A stretch of DNA of 64,000 nt from Elizabethkingia occulta (GCF_002023715.1 NZ_MAHX01000020.1:1-64000); one strand, 5' to 3'; shown: positions 28,315 through 37,218, counted from the first letter of the stretch. Program-made: numbers and translations. Notes: generated by a model not told the origin, from the letters alone.

Positions 28315-28935
28315 ATGGAAAATATATTTATCATCAACGGAGGGCAGACTTTTGCACATTCAGGTGGAGCTTTTAATAAATCAATTACAGGATGGACAAA
28401 AGAAGTTTTAGAAAAAGAAGGCTTTAAAGTAAGAGTAAGTAATGTTAACGATGAGTTTGATCCTATGGAAGAAGCTGAAAACTTTAAATGGGCAGATGTT
28501 ATCGTTTATCATTTTCCGGTTTGGTGGTTCCAGGTACCTAACAGACTGAAATTTTATATAGATGAGGTATTTACTGCCGGACATAAAAATGGTATCTATG
28601 AAAGTGACGGCCGCTCCCGTACAAATCCGCAGATCAATTACGGAACTGGTGGGCTAATGCATGGGAAAAAATATTTTGTAACTTCTAGCTGGAATGCACC
28701 AGATACAGCATTTACAATGGAGGGAGAATTCTTCCAACAGAAATCTGTTGATGAAGGTATTTTATTTGGTTTCCACAGAATGAATGCTTTTGCCGGGCTG
28801 GCACATATCGGAAGTTTCCATTTTCATGATATGGAAAAGAATGCTACTCCGGAAAGAGTGGGACAGTACGAAATCGATTATAAAGAATATGTACAGAGTA
28901 TTTTTGCAAAAGAAAAATGTATTCTTCAGAATTAA
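28315..28935 (+). CDS. mdaB: MdaB-like NAD(P)H:quinone oxidoreductase
   Basis: A 206-residue flavodoxin-fold enzyme. It opens with the strand and loop IFIINGGQTFAHSGGAFN, followed by VIVYHFPVWWFQVPNRLKFYIDEVF and the NYGTGGLMHGKKY loop, closely in line with MdaB (modulator of drug activity B), which reduces quinones by two electrons. The gene for a YgiN-type monooxygenase follows after 28 bases, the same partner as in Escherichia coli, where the two are proposed to form a quinone redox cycle. Confidence 0.92.
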   Translation: MENIFIINGGQTFAHSGGAFNKSITGWTKEVLEKEGFKVRVSNVNDEFDPMEEAENFKWADVIVYHFPVWWFQVPNRLKFYIDEVFTAGHKNGIYESDGRSRTNPQINYGTGGLMHGKKYFVTSSWNAPDTAFTMEGEFFQQKSVDEGILFGFHRMNAFAGLAHIGSFHFHDMEKNATPERVGQYEIDYKEYVQSIFAKEKCILQN

Positions 28936-28963
28936 AATGAGATTATAAATAAAACATAATTAT

Positions 28964-29254
28964 ATGAAAATCTATTTAACAGCTATACTAAAAGCTAAGG
29001 GAGGAAAAAAAGAAGAACTGTTGGTACTTCTCCAGAACATGGTAGAAAATACAAGAAAAGAAGCAGCTTGTATTAAATATGATCTGCAGCAAGGAACAGA
29101 GAATGAAAACTTATTTATTTTCCATGAAATATGGGAAAGTGCAGAAGGCCTGGAGCAACATAATCAGCAGGAGTATATAAAAGCTTTTGTATCCAAGGCT
29201 GATGAGTTGTTGGAAGAGCCAGCGCAAATATATCTGGCAAATTTGCTCTTTTAA
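28964..29254 (+). CDS. YgiN-like quinol monooxygenase (ABM domain)
   Basis: A 96-residue dimeric alpha/beta-barrel protein of the antibiotic biosynthesis monooxygenase family. Visible are the start strand IYLTAILKAKGGKKEELL, the TRKEAACIKYDLQQG segment and FHEIWESAEGLEQHNQ with the conserved Trp-Glu and His. YgiN oxidizes menadiol to menadione in the family model. It is placed directly after mdaB and probably co-transcribed. Confidence 0.9.
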   Translation: MKIYLTAILKAKGGKKEELLVLLQNMVENTRKEAACIKYDLQQGTENENLFIFHEIWESAEGLEQHNQQEYIKAFVSKADELLEEPAQIYLANLLF

Positions 29255-29374
29255 TAAATAACGTCTGTACATTATTAAAACTCTAACTTCAAATTAAGAG
29301 CAGTATAGAATATAATTTTTTTCATTTCATTATTTAATAATTTATTAAATTTATGTAAACTAAATTATAATAAT

Positions 29375-30022
29375 ATGAAAAAAATACTATTTATTGTTTT
29401 GATGGCACTACTTGTATCCTGTGAAACTGAGAGAACTGCCATGACTGATGTTAATTTTGAAACTAAAACCAGTCAATTTTCTTCTTTATCACCTAATTTG
29501 CTAAAAGCAAATTCATTAGGTATAAATTCAAATTACCCTAACGGACAAATAATTCTAGTAATATTCCCTACAGCTGCTTGTGATGGTGAATATGGTAGAG
29601 GCTATGAATACTCTGCCTATGTAGCTTCTAATACCACAGTCCCTTATGAAAGAATTGTTTATTCACAGATAATAGACTATTCTTCACAATCCATATATGC
29701 AGTGCCTATATTTAGAATTCCTGCTAATGAGCATGTATCTAGTCAGGCACAAAATGTTTTTGTAGGTTTAAGTATAAATTCTAGTAATATTTCTCCCATA
29801 GTTAGAAGAGTTGATATTAATAATGAGCCACAATTTGGATATGAATTTTTGGATATAAGAACAACAATTACAACTTGTCCTGAAACCTCATGGGGAAAGG
29901 ATCCATGCCAAAGCTTAACCGTAAAAGATTGTTTGAAAAAATATAATCAGCATTTATATGAATTTCTTTATGAGCAGCCAAAGCCAAAACCAGAGCCAGA
30001 AGCTAAGAATTTAGGTAAATAA
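29375..30022 (+). CDS. Hypothetical lipoprotein
   Basis: A 215-residue protein I do not recognize. The lipoprotein signal ends at Cys16 (LLVSC), followed by ETERTAM. The body is rich in Ser, Tyr and Asn with several Cys residues (near 70, 168, 179 and 187), including the CPETSWGKDPCQSLTVKDC stretch, so disulfides are possible. The tail is a short Pro/Lys/Glu stretch (QPKPKPEPEAK). No conserved domain is evident. It has its own terminator. Confidence 0.7.
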   Translation: MKKILFIVLMALLVSCETERTAMTDVNFETKTSQFSSLSPNLLKANSLGINSNYPNGQIILVIFPTAACDGEYGRGYEYSAYVASNTTVPYERIVYSQIIDYSSQSIYAVPIFRIPANEHVSSQAQNVFVGLSINSSNISPIVRRVDINNEPQFGYEFLDIRTTITTCPETSWGKDPCQSLTVKDCLKKYNQHLYEFLYEQPKPKPEPEAKNLGK

Positions 30023-30068
30023 AGAAAATTATTACTATATGATAGTAAATATAGTTTTAAAATAAAGT

Positions 30069-30110
30069 AAAAGAAGAGGTTATTGTCATGACAATAACCT
30101 CTTCTTTTTT
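30069..30110. terminator. Strong bidirectional terminator
   Basis: A perfect palindrome of about 38 bases centred on TCATGA, with arms AAGAAGAGGTTATTG and its complement and T/A runs on both sides. It separates the lipoprotein at 29375 (+) from the patatin gene at 30120 (-). Confidence 0.93.
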
Positions 30111-30119
30111 TGAGTAGTA

Positions 30120-32483
30120 TTAGAATTTAAATCCTATACTGAAATATACTCTCCAGAGATTTAGAAAATCATTTTTAGAAACATTGACATTGATAGGACC
30201 TAAAATTGATTCGTATCCCAGATTTAGTCCATACCCTATTATATTAACATTATCATTGAACGGAGAAAGCCGGTCACTAAATGCACCATAATTAAAAGAA
30301 GGTGTAAGGTATAACTTTTTCATAATCCTGTATTGTAATGATAACCCTGCTTTTGCTACAGAAGTCAGAGGTAATTCTTTCTGACGGAATCCGTTGAACT
30401 CAGGAGTCATCATGTCATAATTATATTCGCTGCCACCAAGGTTATATTTTTGGTTTAGGAACAGGTATGGAAACAAATCTTTTTCTTTGCCAAAACTTGC
30501 CCCCAAGAAAACGTTCACTTTAGCTGTAAGTCTTTTGGTAATAGGCTGAGCATAATTCTCATTTAAAGTAAATGAAATTAAATTTTGAGGTTTATAATAG
30601 AATGGTGTTTTAGGATCTAGTATTAAATTTAACTCAGGCTGGACTTTTGCCAGATCATACAAATCATACTGATCTCCGTAATAAAACCTTGTACTTACCT
30701 GCAGGTGATTCCCTCTGGTGGAATAATATCTTTTATTCAGGTTATTTTGTTCAAGCTTCAGGAATGTATTAAAGTTACTATGGCTGTATAGCTTTTTGCT
30801 ATAGTTATTTACTTTTGACTGATCTATCTTATCCAGAAAGCGATTCATTCGCTCTGCACTAAATTCGGTTCCGAAAGAGATAAAAGCATTCGGGTGGATA
30901 TTATAGTTTATGGCAATCTTCCCGGTAATGTTTCTGTACATGTAGTTCGGGAACCTTATATTTTCGTCATTACTGTCTATGTCAAGAAGTCTGAATGTTA
31001 GATCATTACTTCGAAGGTATACCATCTTTCCTTCCAGATTTAGCCACCATCGGTGCCCATTGTCTAAAAATTTTTGATAATCTATTCTCGCTTTAAAACG
31101 TTCCGCAGCATCTACAGTTACTAACAATCTGGATTTACTGAAAACAAAATTCCGGTAAGTATAGTTAACGATAATTCCTACAGACTGTTCGTTGTCATAA
31201 TGCAGAGCCAGTTTAAATGCACCTTTTTTAGCCCTTTTTACAAAGATATTCATTGTAAGACCGTCGCCTGTATTGGTGTAAGTATAATACACTTTCTCGT
31301 ACTGTCGCATTCCGAATACACGGTCTATTGCTTCATTTATCGTTTTAGCATCGTAATAGTTACCCTCTTTCAGTTCCATCTGTTTGCGGATAGTTTCTAT
31401 TTCGTTTGTATCTGTAATTGGGGTTCCATCCTCTTCACTATAGGTAAACTGTGTGGTCGGCATTTTCACTTCCTCAATCATTTTGTGATCATATTTTATA
31501 CCGAGCTTTCGCTGAGCCTCAGCTAATGCCACAAATTCTGGTAAATGTTTTTTAGCTTCTTTTTCTCCGATTTTTATAATCTCGTCATACTTCGCAAAAT
31601 CCTTAGTCGTAATGTCTCCCAAAGGTTTTACAAAATCAACCATAATATTGGATAATGCTTGCTGATGTTTGAAGTCTTCTACTGAACGGATAGCATGCGT
31701 CTGGTAGATCATTTTCATAGGATTTTCAATTTCTTTTTTTGTGAAAAGCCTAAATCCGGTATAGCCACCAACAACAAAATCAGCTCCCATTTCCCGTACT
31801 TCATTTGCCGGAAAGTTTCTGTCTAGTCCGCCATCTACTAATAGCTTTCCATCGATATAAACCGGAGCAAATGCTGCGGGTATCGCCAGTGTAGAACGGA
31901 TCGCTAAGGGTAAAGATCCTTTTTTCTGCATGACCAATCCGCCATTTTCAATGTCGGAAGAAGTAAGTTCAACCGGAATTCTTAGTTTACTGAAATCATT
32001 GATATGTTTTGCATTAAAGGTCAGTGTGTTTAGAACCTCTCCCATATACTGGCCTTCGATATAAGAGCTGGGAAGGGTAGGGAAGCCTTTTACAACCGGA
32101 AACTCCAGAATGTATTTGTCATACTCATCCTTCTCACTGATATTTATTTTATTGTACGGAATTTTATTGCTCAGGATTCTGTTCCAGTGTACTTTGTAAA
32201 CAGTTTCTTTTAACTGATCTGCATTGTAACCCATAGCATACAGACCTCCAAGAATACCACCCATACTGGTACCGGTTATATAATCTATTTTAATTCCTAA
32301 TGAATCTATCATCTTAAGAATTCCCAGGTGTGCAAAGCCTTTTGCTCCGCCACCACTAAGGGCCAATCCGAATTTGGTGTCTTTGGTTATGTTTTGCAGT
32401 GTCGTATTCAGGGAATCCGTCTTTTGCTGCGCCTGTACAGAATAAGATATGACTATTATAAAAAGTAATAGCAGTTTTTTCAT
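30120..32483 (-). CDS. Patatin-like phospholipase fused to POTRA and outer-membrane barrel
   Basis: A 787-residue protein with a signal peptide (1-18), a patatin domain (about 38-310) carrying the oxyanion motif SGGGAKG (43-49), nucleophile Ser73 in GTSMGG and the catalytic Asp in VDGGLDRN, a POTRA-like segment (about 345-420) and a BamA/TamA-type beta-barrel to the C-terminal Phe (FSIGFKF). This is the layout of type Vd autotransporters such as Pseudomonas PlpD. The family lipase can act on phospholipids; here the lipase may stay on the barrel, since no cleavage linker is evident. Single-gene unit. Confidence 0.92.
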   Translation of the reverse strand: MKKLLLLFIIVISYSVQAQQKTDSLNTTLQNITKDTKFGLALSGGGAKGFAHLGILKMIDSLGIKIDYITGTSMGGILGGLYAMGYNADQLKETVYKVHWNRILSNKIPYNKINISEKDEYDKYILEFPVVKGFPTLPSSYIEGQYMGEVLNTLTFNAKHINDFSKLRIPVELTSSDIENGGLVMQKKGSLPLAIRSTLAIPAAFAPVYIDGKLLVDGGLDRNFPANEVREMGADFVVGGYTGFRLFTKKEIENPMKMIYQTHAIRSVEDFKHQQALSNIMVDFVKPLGDITTKDFAKYDEIIKIGEKEAKKHLPEFVALAEAQRKLGIKYDHKMIEEVKMPTTQFTYSEEDGTPITDTNEIETIRKQMELKEGNYYDAKTINEAIDRVFGMRQYEKVYYTYTNTGDGLTMNIFVKRAKKGAFKLALHYDNEQSVGIIVNYTYRNFVFSKSRLLVTVDAAERFKARIDYQKFLDNGHRWWLNLEGKMVYLRSNDLTFRLLDIDSNDENIRFPNYMYRNITGKIAINYNIHPNAFISFGTEFSAERMNRFLDKIDQSKVNNYSKKLYSHSNFNTFLKLEQNNLNKRYYSTRGNHLQVSTRFYYGDQYDLYDLAKVQPELNLILDPKTPFYYKPQNLISFTLNENYAQPITKRLTAKVNVFLGASFGKEKDLFPYLFLNQKYNLGGSEYNYDMMTPEFNGFRQKELPLTSVAKAGLSLQYRIMKKLYLTPSFNYGAFSDRLSPFNDNVNIIGYGLNLGYESILGPINVNVSKNDFLNLWRVYFSIGFKF

Positions 32484-32514
32484 ATAGTGGTTTGTTTGTG
32501 TTCCACAAATTTAT

Positions 32515-32546
32515 AAAAAAGCTCCATCCGGATTTTCGGATGGAGC
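32515..32546 (-). terminator. Rho-independent terminator after rsmD
   Basis: On the minus strand a ten-base stem GCTCCATCCG / CGGATGGAGC with loop AAAATC is followed by six T. It ends the DUF3822-rsmD unit. Confidence 0.9.
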
Positions 32547-32565
32547 GAAATATAAATAATAATTA

Positions 32566-33126
32566 TTAATCTGTTTTTTTTGCGAAAAAGCTGAAACTCA
32601 CGTTTCCGTATTTTCGTGTTTCCTGCAGATTTGGATGTTCAAATTTTTGCCTGGACTGATGTTCCAAAATAAAGACTCCGTTTTCCGCAAGTATATTCTT
32701 ATTCAGTACAAGATCTATTAAATCATCGTACTTGGCTTTATCCATATCAAATGGTGGATCTGCAAAAACCAAATTGTATAATTTACCATGGTTTCTTTCT
32801 TTTTTTAACCAATCGAATACATCACCACGACTAAGGTTTACCTGAGATTCGAAGCCTAGTTCTTTTGCAGTGGAGTTAATAAACCCGCAGTGCTTAGGAT
32901 TAAGGTCTACAGAGGTAATGTCTTTTGTGTCACGGGAAGCAAATTCTAATGAAATAGAACCGATTCCGGCAAAAAGATCCAATACGGATAAATATTCTAT
33001 GTCGAAGCGGTGTTCAATAATACTGAATAGTGCTTCTTTTGCAAAATCTGTTGTTGGGCGAACTTCAAAGTTCTTCGGAGCGGCAATTTTTTTACCCTTC
33101 CACTTCCCCGATATAATTCTGTACAT
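32566..33126 (-). CDS. rsmD: 16S rRNA (guanine(966)-N2)-methyltransferase
   Basis: A 186-residue SAM-dependent methyltransferase. It has the N-terminal RIISGKWKGKKI, the RPTTDFAKEALFSII segment, the SAM loop LDLFAGIGSIS and the catalytic ADPPFD motif of N2-guanine enzymes. Length matches RsmD. It follows the DUF3822 gene by one base, and the two form one unit ending at a strong terminator. Confidence 0.95.
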   Translation of the reverse strand: MYRIISGKWKGKKIAAPKNFEVRPTTDFAKEALFSIIEHRFDIEYLSVLDLFAGIGSISLEFASRDTKDITSVDLNPKHCGFINSTAKELGFESQVNLSRGDVFDWLKKERNHGKLYNLVFADPPFDMDKAKYDDLIDLVLNKNILAENGVFILEHQSRQKFEHPNLQETRKYGNVSFSFFAKKTD

Positions 33127-33127
33127 T

Positions 33128-33847
33128 TTATTGAAGGATAAAGTTGTGTTTGTTTTTAATGCTTTTCTCTACAATTTTTACCTGATGGGCAAATTTCTGT
33201 AATTCGCTAAGGAAAGTTTCATTTTCATCAATTTCTCCATAAACAAGGAACTGAAGATTTTTCAGGTCAAAGTTTAGCTTAGAAACAGCAAACATGATAA
33301 AGTAAAGAAAGTCTACCTCGGAATTTGCATCCAGATTATTGTAAAGCAAAATCTTTCCGTCTTTCATGGCAAAAAACTCTGCCTGATTGTGGTAAAGATT
33401 AATGTGTATTTGTTCACCACTGGTTTTGGTAAGAGTCTGGCTTAGAAATTTCTCTCCCGAAAAATTAAAAACCGCAGGAATATTAGAAGACTTTATTTTC
33501 TGATAAAATTCCTTCGGCATGGTATAATAAAACTGGATATGAAATTTTTTGTTAATCGCCAGCATCAATTCTTCATTAACTTCATCTACCGGAGCATTAT
33601 AAGAAATAAGTTGGTAACCCAACTGGTGCTGGTCGAAACCAAAAGGTAACATACTGAAATGATTAAGCGCAGAGACTACCTCAATTTTTTTGAGATTCCC
33701 CTGTTTTAATACTTCTGTAAGTTTATCGGAAATATAACCTTCAGGCGTTTCTTCATCTTTGAAAAAAGCCCTCTCAGCATAAGAAGAGCCCTTGCCTATG
33801 GTCCATTGTAAACCGTCTTTTGTGAAAAGTAGAGATAATTTCTGCAT
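33128..33847 (-). CDS. DUF3822 family protein
   Basis: A 239-residue protein from the ATG at 33847; the frame can extend to 33904 but the extra residues look like untranslated leader. It resembles the Bacteroidota DUF3822 family, of unknown function, with features such as EIDENETFLSELQKFA near the end and alternating beta strands suggesting an actin-like or RNase H-like fold (a guess). Placement one base before rsmD suggests joint expression. Confidence 0.8.
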   Translation of the reverse strand: MQKLSLLFTKDGLQWTIGKGSSYAERAFFKDEETPEGYISDKLTEVLKQGNLKKIEVVSALNHFSMLPFGFDQHQLGYQLISYNAPVDEVNEELMLAINKKFHIQFYYTMPKEFYQKIKSSNIPAVFNFSGEKFLSQTLTKTSGEQIHINLYHNQAEFFAMKDGKILLYNNLDANSEVDFLYFIMFAVSKLNFDLKNLQFLVYGEIDENETFLSELQKFAHQVKIVEKSIKNKHNFILQ

Positions 33848-33981
33848 GTTTTTCAGCCTAATGTGCAAATTTAAGTATTTTAGTTGGCAGTTGAAAATTA
33901 TCACCTTAGGTGAGGATAATAATCTCTGATAAATCCTAATAAACCTAATGAAGGTAAATGATTAAATATAATGTAAAGAGG

Positions 33982-34356
33982 TTATATTTCATCGACAAAT
34001 TCACCTTTCTTATCAACGATCTGATTTCCCCAGCTTGTTATTGCATCTAATACCGGGATAAAAGTACTTCCAAAATCGGTTAATTCATAAATAACTTTTA
34101 TTGGTGGCTTCTTGCCATAAACCTTTCTTGAGATTAGTCCGTCTTTTTCCAGTTGTTTTAGTTGTAAGCTTAGCGTCATTTCAGTAACTGAAAACAATTC
34201 TTTCCTTAGTTCACTAAACCTTTTCTCACCATCCTTCAGATGATACAGTATAACAGTTTTCCATTTTCCACCAACGAGGTCCATCGCCAGGCTTACAGAA
34301 CAAGGGTATATTTTATCTTCTATTTTCACATATTTTCCAAGGCATTCTCTTTTCAT
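33982..34356 (-). CDS. HxlR family transcriptional regulator
   Basis: A 124-residue winged-helix protein. The conserved start CLGKYVKIEDKIYPCSV has the family Cys residues, then GGKWKTVILYHL, RFSELRKEL and the recognition region TLSLQLKQLEKDGLISR. HxlR proteins often sense aldehydes, quinones or diamide through the Cys residues. It is transcribed away from a broken NAD(P)H oxidoreductase gene 107 bases away, a frequent regulator-target pair. Confidence 0.93.
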   Translation of the reverse strand: MKRECLGKYVKIEDKIYPCSVSLAMDLVGGKWKTVILYHLKDGEKRFSELRKELFSVTEMTLSLQLKQLEKDGLISRKVYGKKPPIKVIYELTDFGSTFIPVLDAITSWGNQIVDKKGEFVDEI

Positions 34357-34463
34357 ATCCGGTAATTTAAGGCCTATCGGAATTGATAGTTATTGCAAAT
34401 TTAGAGTACTAAAAATAATTTTGCAACTATAATTTTGATAGTATAAAATATAAATAGAAAACA

Positions 34464-35008
34464 ATGACATTAATTATTTTAGGACATCCCGATTGGGAAA
34501 AATCATTAGCGAATAAAGAGATTGTTAATGGATTGGTGAATAGTGAGGCAAATGTTGAAGTCAGAAATCTTCAGCAGTTATATTCCGATTTTAAAATTGA
34601 TATAAAGAAAGAACAAGAAGCATTGTTAAGGCATAAAATATAGTGTTTCAGTTTCCCTTCTATTGGTATACTATGCCCGCAATTTTGAAACATTGGTTCG
34701 ACTTGGTATTGGAATATGGGTTTGCCTATGGCTCGACAGGTGATAAGCTGAGAGGTAAGAATTTTATTCCCAGTTTTACAGTTGGATCAGCTGAAAATGA
34801 ATACAAAACTTTAGGAGAACATCATTTCAGAATTCCTGAGTTTTGTAAAAACCTTGAACAAACAGCTTATTATACACAGATGAATTATATCGAGCCATTT
34901 TATTTTCATGGTACTTCGCTAAATGCCGGTTATACAGAAGAGGAGGTAAAGAGTAAAGCAAAGAACCAGGCCGGAAAATTAGCTGAACTGCTGAAAACTT
35001 TAGAATAA
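34464..35008 (+). pseudogene. NAD(P)H-dependent oxidoreductase, frameshifted
   Basis: Translation from the ATG at 34464 gives TLIILGHPDWEKSLANKEIV, a flavodoxin-fold start as in the KefF/YwrO family, and reaches a stop (TAG) at about 34641 after LLRHKI. The expected next segment, VFQFPFYWYTMPAILKHWFD, is present in another frame from 34643 and runs to 35008 with the rest of the family (FAYGSTGDKLRGK, LNAGYTEEEV). A one-base loss near 34638-34643 explains this. The two parts together give about 180 residues, the normal length. Either the gene is dead or the assembly has an error. Confidence 0.88.
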
Positions 35009-35053
35009 AAACTTATCAGGATTTAGTTCTTTATGATAATTGTAATGGATAAC

Positions 35054-35548
35054 TTATTTCAGGATTACGGTAATTGTACCGGACTGGTGTTTGAAGAAAG
35101 TTCCGTCTTCATACTCCAGGCCTGTTTCTCCACGAAGAACATCCAAAACCATAGACTGCAATACACCATCACCAATACCATGGATCACATCTAATCTTTT
35201 GATGTGATTTTTTCTGCAAAAATTAATAGTTTCCTGCAGATGTTGCTTCTGAATAAAAAGTCGTTCCCAGGAATCATAATCGGACGGATTGTTGACCAGT
35301 TGATCAAAATGAAGATCTAAAACCAAAGCCGGAATTTTATTCTTTTTAGAAACGTTTTTTTTGGGTTCCGGTTTTACTGTAACAGGTTGCAAATTGTATA
35401 AATCTGCTTCTGACGGAACAATTTCAGATGATGGGTAAGTATGCTCAAAACCATATTCATCTTCTATGGTGATGAGGTTTTTGTGAATTTTGATAATCTT
35501 TCCTTTCAAATTATCATTCAGTACCGAAACTTTGTCTCCTGCCTTCAT
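35054..35548 (-). CDS. Smr domain protein
   Basis: A 164-residue protein with an N-terminal SH3-like KOW-type part (KAGDKVSVLNDNLKGKIIKI), a Lys/Pro linker, and a C-terminal Smr domain (about 80-164) with LDLHFDQL and the catalytic-type loop HGIGDGVL. The Smr domain, as in MutS2, has DNA or RNA nicking activity in some proteins. It is not fused to MutS2 here. Placed six bases after the phosphoesterase, so probably co-transcribed. Confidence 0.88.
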   Translation of the reverse strand: MKAGDKVSVLNDNLKGKIIKIHKNLITIEDEYGFEHTYPSSEIVPSEADLYNLQPVTVKPEPKKNVSKKNKIPALVLDLHFDQLVNNPSDYDSWERLFIQKQHLQETINFCRKNHIKRLDVIHGIGDGVLQSMVLDVLRGETGLEYEDGTFFKHQSGTITVILK

Positions 35549-35554
35549 TGTTAT

Positions 35555-36049
35555 TTATTTTGCCCCCAATTCGATAGCTTCCAGATCCTTTATTTCGCTT
35601 CCGTCAATTATAAAACGAAGCATCGTACGTACTTTATGCCAGCCAACTTTACCACAAGCCCCCGGATTAAGATGGAGAATATTTCTTTCCTTATCCATCA
35701 TAACTTTCAAAATATGGGAATGTCCCGATATAAATACTTTAGGAGTGTGTTTGTTAATTTCGGCTTTTGCTAAAGGTGAATAACGTCCGGGGTATCCACC
35801 GATATGGATCATTAATACTTCTACTTCCTCACACTGAAACCGTAAAACCTCCGGAAACTCCTTTCTTATTTCGGTTCCGTCTATATTTCCGTATACCCCT
35901 TTTAAAGGTTTTATTTTTTGTAAAGCCTCTATTACATCCGTATTTCCGAAGTCGCCTGCATGCCATATTTCGTCGGCCTGTTCAGCATAAGAAAGGATGC
36001 GGTCGTCCATATAAGAATGAGTGTCGGAAAGTAATAATATTTTTTTCAT
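35555..36049 (-). CDS. YfcE-type metallophosphoesterase
   Basis: A 164-residue enzyme from the ATG at 36049; a longer frame reaching 36115 would run into the divergent truA promoter. Metal-binding motifs in order: SDTHS, HAGDFGN, GNIDG, SGHSH and the closing NPGACG. The family includes YfcE, which hydrolyzes phosphodiesters and needs Mn or similar. The physiological substrate is unknown. It precedes the Smr gene. Confidence 0.9.
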   Translation of the reverse strand: MKKILLLSDTHSYMDDRILSYAEQADEIWHAGDFGNTDVIEALQKIKPLKGVYGNIDGTEIRKEFPEVLRFQCEEVEVLMIHIGGYPGRYSPLAKAEINKHTPKVFISGHSHILKVMMDKERNILHLNPGACGKVGWHKVRTMLRFIIDGSEIKDLEAIELGAK

Positions 36050-36079
36050 AAAGAGAACTTTCAGTTGCGATAGAGTTCG

Positions 36080-36087
36080 TATTTTTG
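36080..36087 (+). promoter_or_regulatory. -7 promoter element TATTTTTG in front of truA
   Basis: Exact TAnnTTTG match. Its last three bases are also the TTG that would be the first usable start codon of truA, which casts doubt on that start. Confidence 0.5.
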
Positions 36088-36858
36088 CATATCGAAAATC
36101 CAGACAAAAATACAAACAAATTACGCTATTTCATCGCTTTTTCCTATAATGGCGCATCCTTCTTCGGGTTTCAGATACAACCCAACGAAATTAGTGTCCA
36201 GGAAACTTTGGAAAAAGCATTGAGTACGTTGCTGCGTGAAGACATCAAAATAACAGGTGCCGGAAGAACGGACACCGGAGTTCATGCTAAAAAAATGTAT
36301 GCACATTTTGAAACCAGTAATATACCGGGAGACCAGCTGGTGCATAAGCTAAACAGCTTTTTGCCACCAAGTATTGCGGTCCAGGAGGTATTTCAGGTTT
36401 CTAAAGATCTGCATGCGAGATTCAGTGCGTTATACAGGACTTATGAATATTATATTTCGCTGAAAAAGAATCCGTTTACAGAAAATTCTGCATGGCAGCT
36501 TTGGCGAAAAACTCTGGATGTAGATGCGATGAATAAAGCCTGTGAAATTTTGTTTCAGTATAAAGATTTTACAAGTTTTGCAAAACTGCATACCGATAAC
36601 AAAACTAATTTCTGCGAAATTAAGAAAGCGGTATGGGAACAACATGGGGAAGAACTGGTTTTGACCATTTCGGCCGATCGTTTTTTACGGAATATGGTTC
36701 GTGCAATAGTAGGAACTATGGTAGAAGTAGGCACCGGAAAAATAAAGCCGGAAGATATCCATGATATCATTGAAAAGAAAAACCGGAATGCCGCCGGAAC
36801 ATCGGCTCCTGCTCATGGATTGTATCTCGTGGATGTAGGTTATAACTTTGATAATTAA
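36085..36858 (+). CDS. truA: tRNA pseudouridine(38-40) synthase TruA, start uncertain
   Basis: A 257-residue enzyme modifying positions 38-40 of the tRNA anticodon loop. The catalytic motif GAGRTDTGVHAKK contains the nucleophilic Asp, and LVDVGYN lies at the end. The problem is the start: conserved family sequence begins at LRYFIAFSYNG (36121), but no ATG or GTG lies in frame just before it. The nearest standard start is TTG at 36085, which overlaps a promoter -7 element, so translation may begin at a rare codon such as ATC at 36091. Divergent from the phosphoesterase. Confidence 0.9.
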   Translation: MHIENPDKNTNKLRYFIAFSYNGASFFGFQIQPNEISVQETLEKALSTLLREDIKITGAGRTDTGVHAKKMYAHFETSNIPGDQLVHKLNSFLPPSIAVQEVFQVSKDLHARFSALYRTYEYYISLKKNPFTENSAWQLWRKTLDVDAMNKACEILFQYKDFTSFAKLHTDNKTNFCEIKKAVWEQHGEELVLTISADRFLRNMVRAIVGTMVEVGTGKIKPEDIHDIIEKKNRNAAGTSAPAHGLYLVDVGYNFDN

Positions 36859-36870
36859 CCGGAGGAATAT

Positions 36871-37218
36871 ATGCTGGGAGTTTTATTTTTGATCTTTATT
36901 TATCGGTATTATGCGAACTTAGCAAAACAATATGCTAAGATTAAATGGCATTACGGGTTACTGGGAGTAGTTATTTTTATGGCGGTACAAATGACCGTTG
37001 GAGGAGTGTATGGTATTTATCTGGCTATTGCAGAGCCAGGTGAACTGGAGGATGAAAGTACCATTGTTGGAATTACACCGCTTAATCTGATTGGCTGGTC
37101 AATTGCTGGAGGAACGGTATGGGGAGTTCATAAAATGCTTGAACACAAACTGATCAGTGAAAGGCAAACTCAGCCTTCTATAGATATTGATCTGATAGGA
37201 AAAAAAGAAACTGAATAA
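36871..37218 (+). CDS. Small hypothetical membrane protein
   Basis: A 115-residue protein with about three hydrophobic helices (residues 1-15, 27-52 and 67-90) and a charged C-terminal tail. I do not recognize a family. It sits 12 bases after truA and 25 bases before the ABC exporter gene, so the three are likely co-transcribed; a preceding GGAGGAATAT is a rare Shine-Dalgarno-like sequence in this window. Confidence 0.7.
   Translation: MLGVLFLIFIYRYYANLAKQYAKIKWHYGLLGVVIFMAVQMTVGGVYGIYLAIAEPGELEDESTIVGITPLNLIGWSIAGGTVWGVHKMLEHKLISERQTQPSIDIDLIGKKETE

Noticed and set aside
34620-34660. Programmed frameshift in the oxidoreductase gene
   Set aside because: No slippery heptamer of the X XXY YYZ type and no following stable stem were seen; simple mutation is a better explanation.
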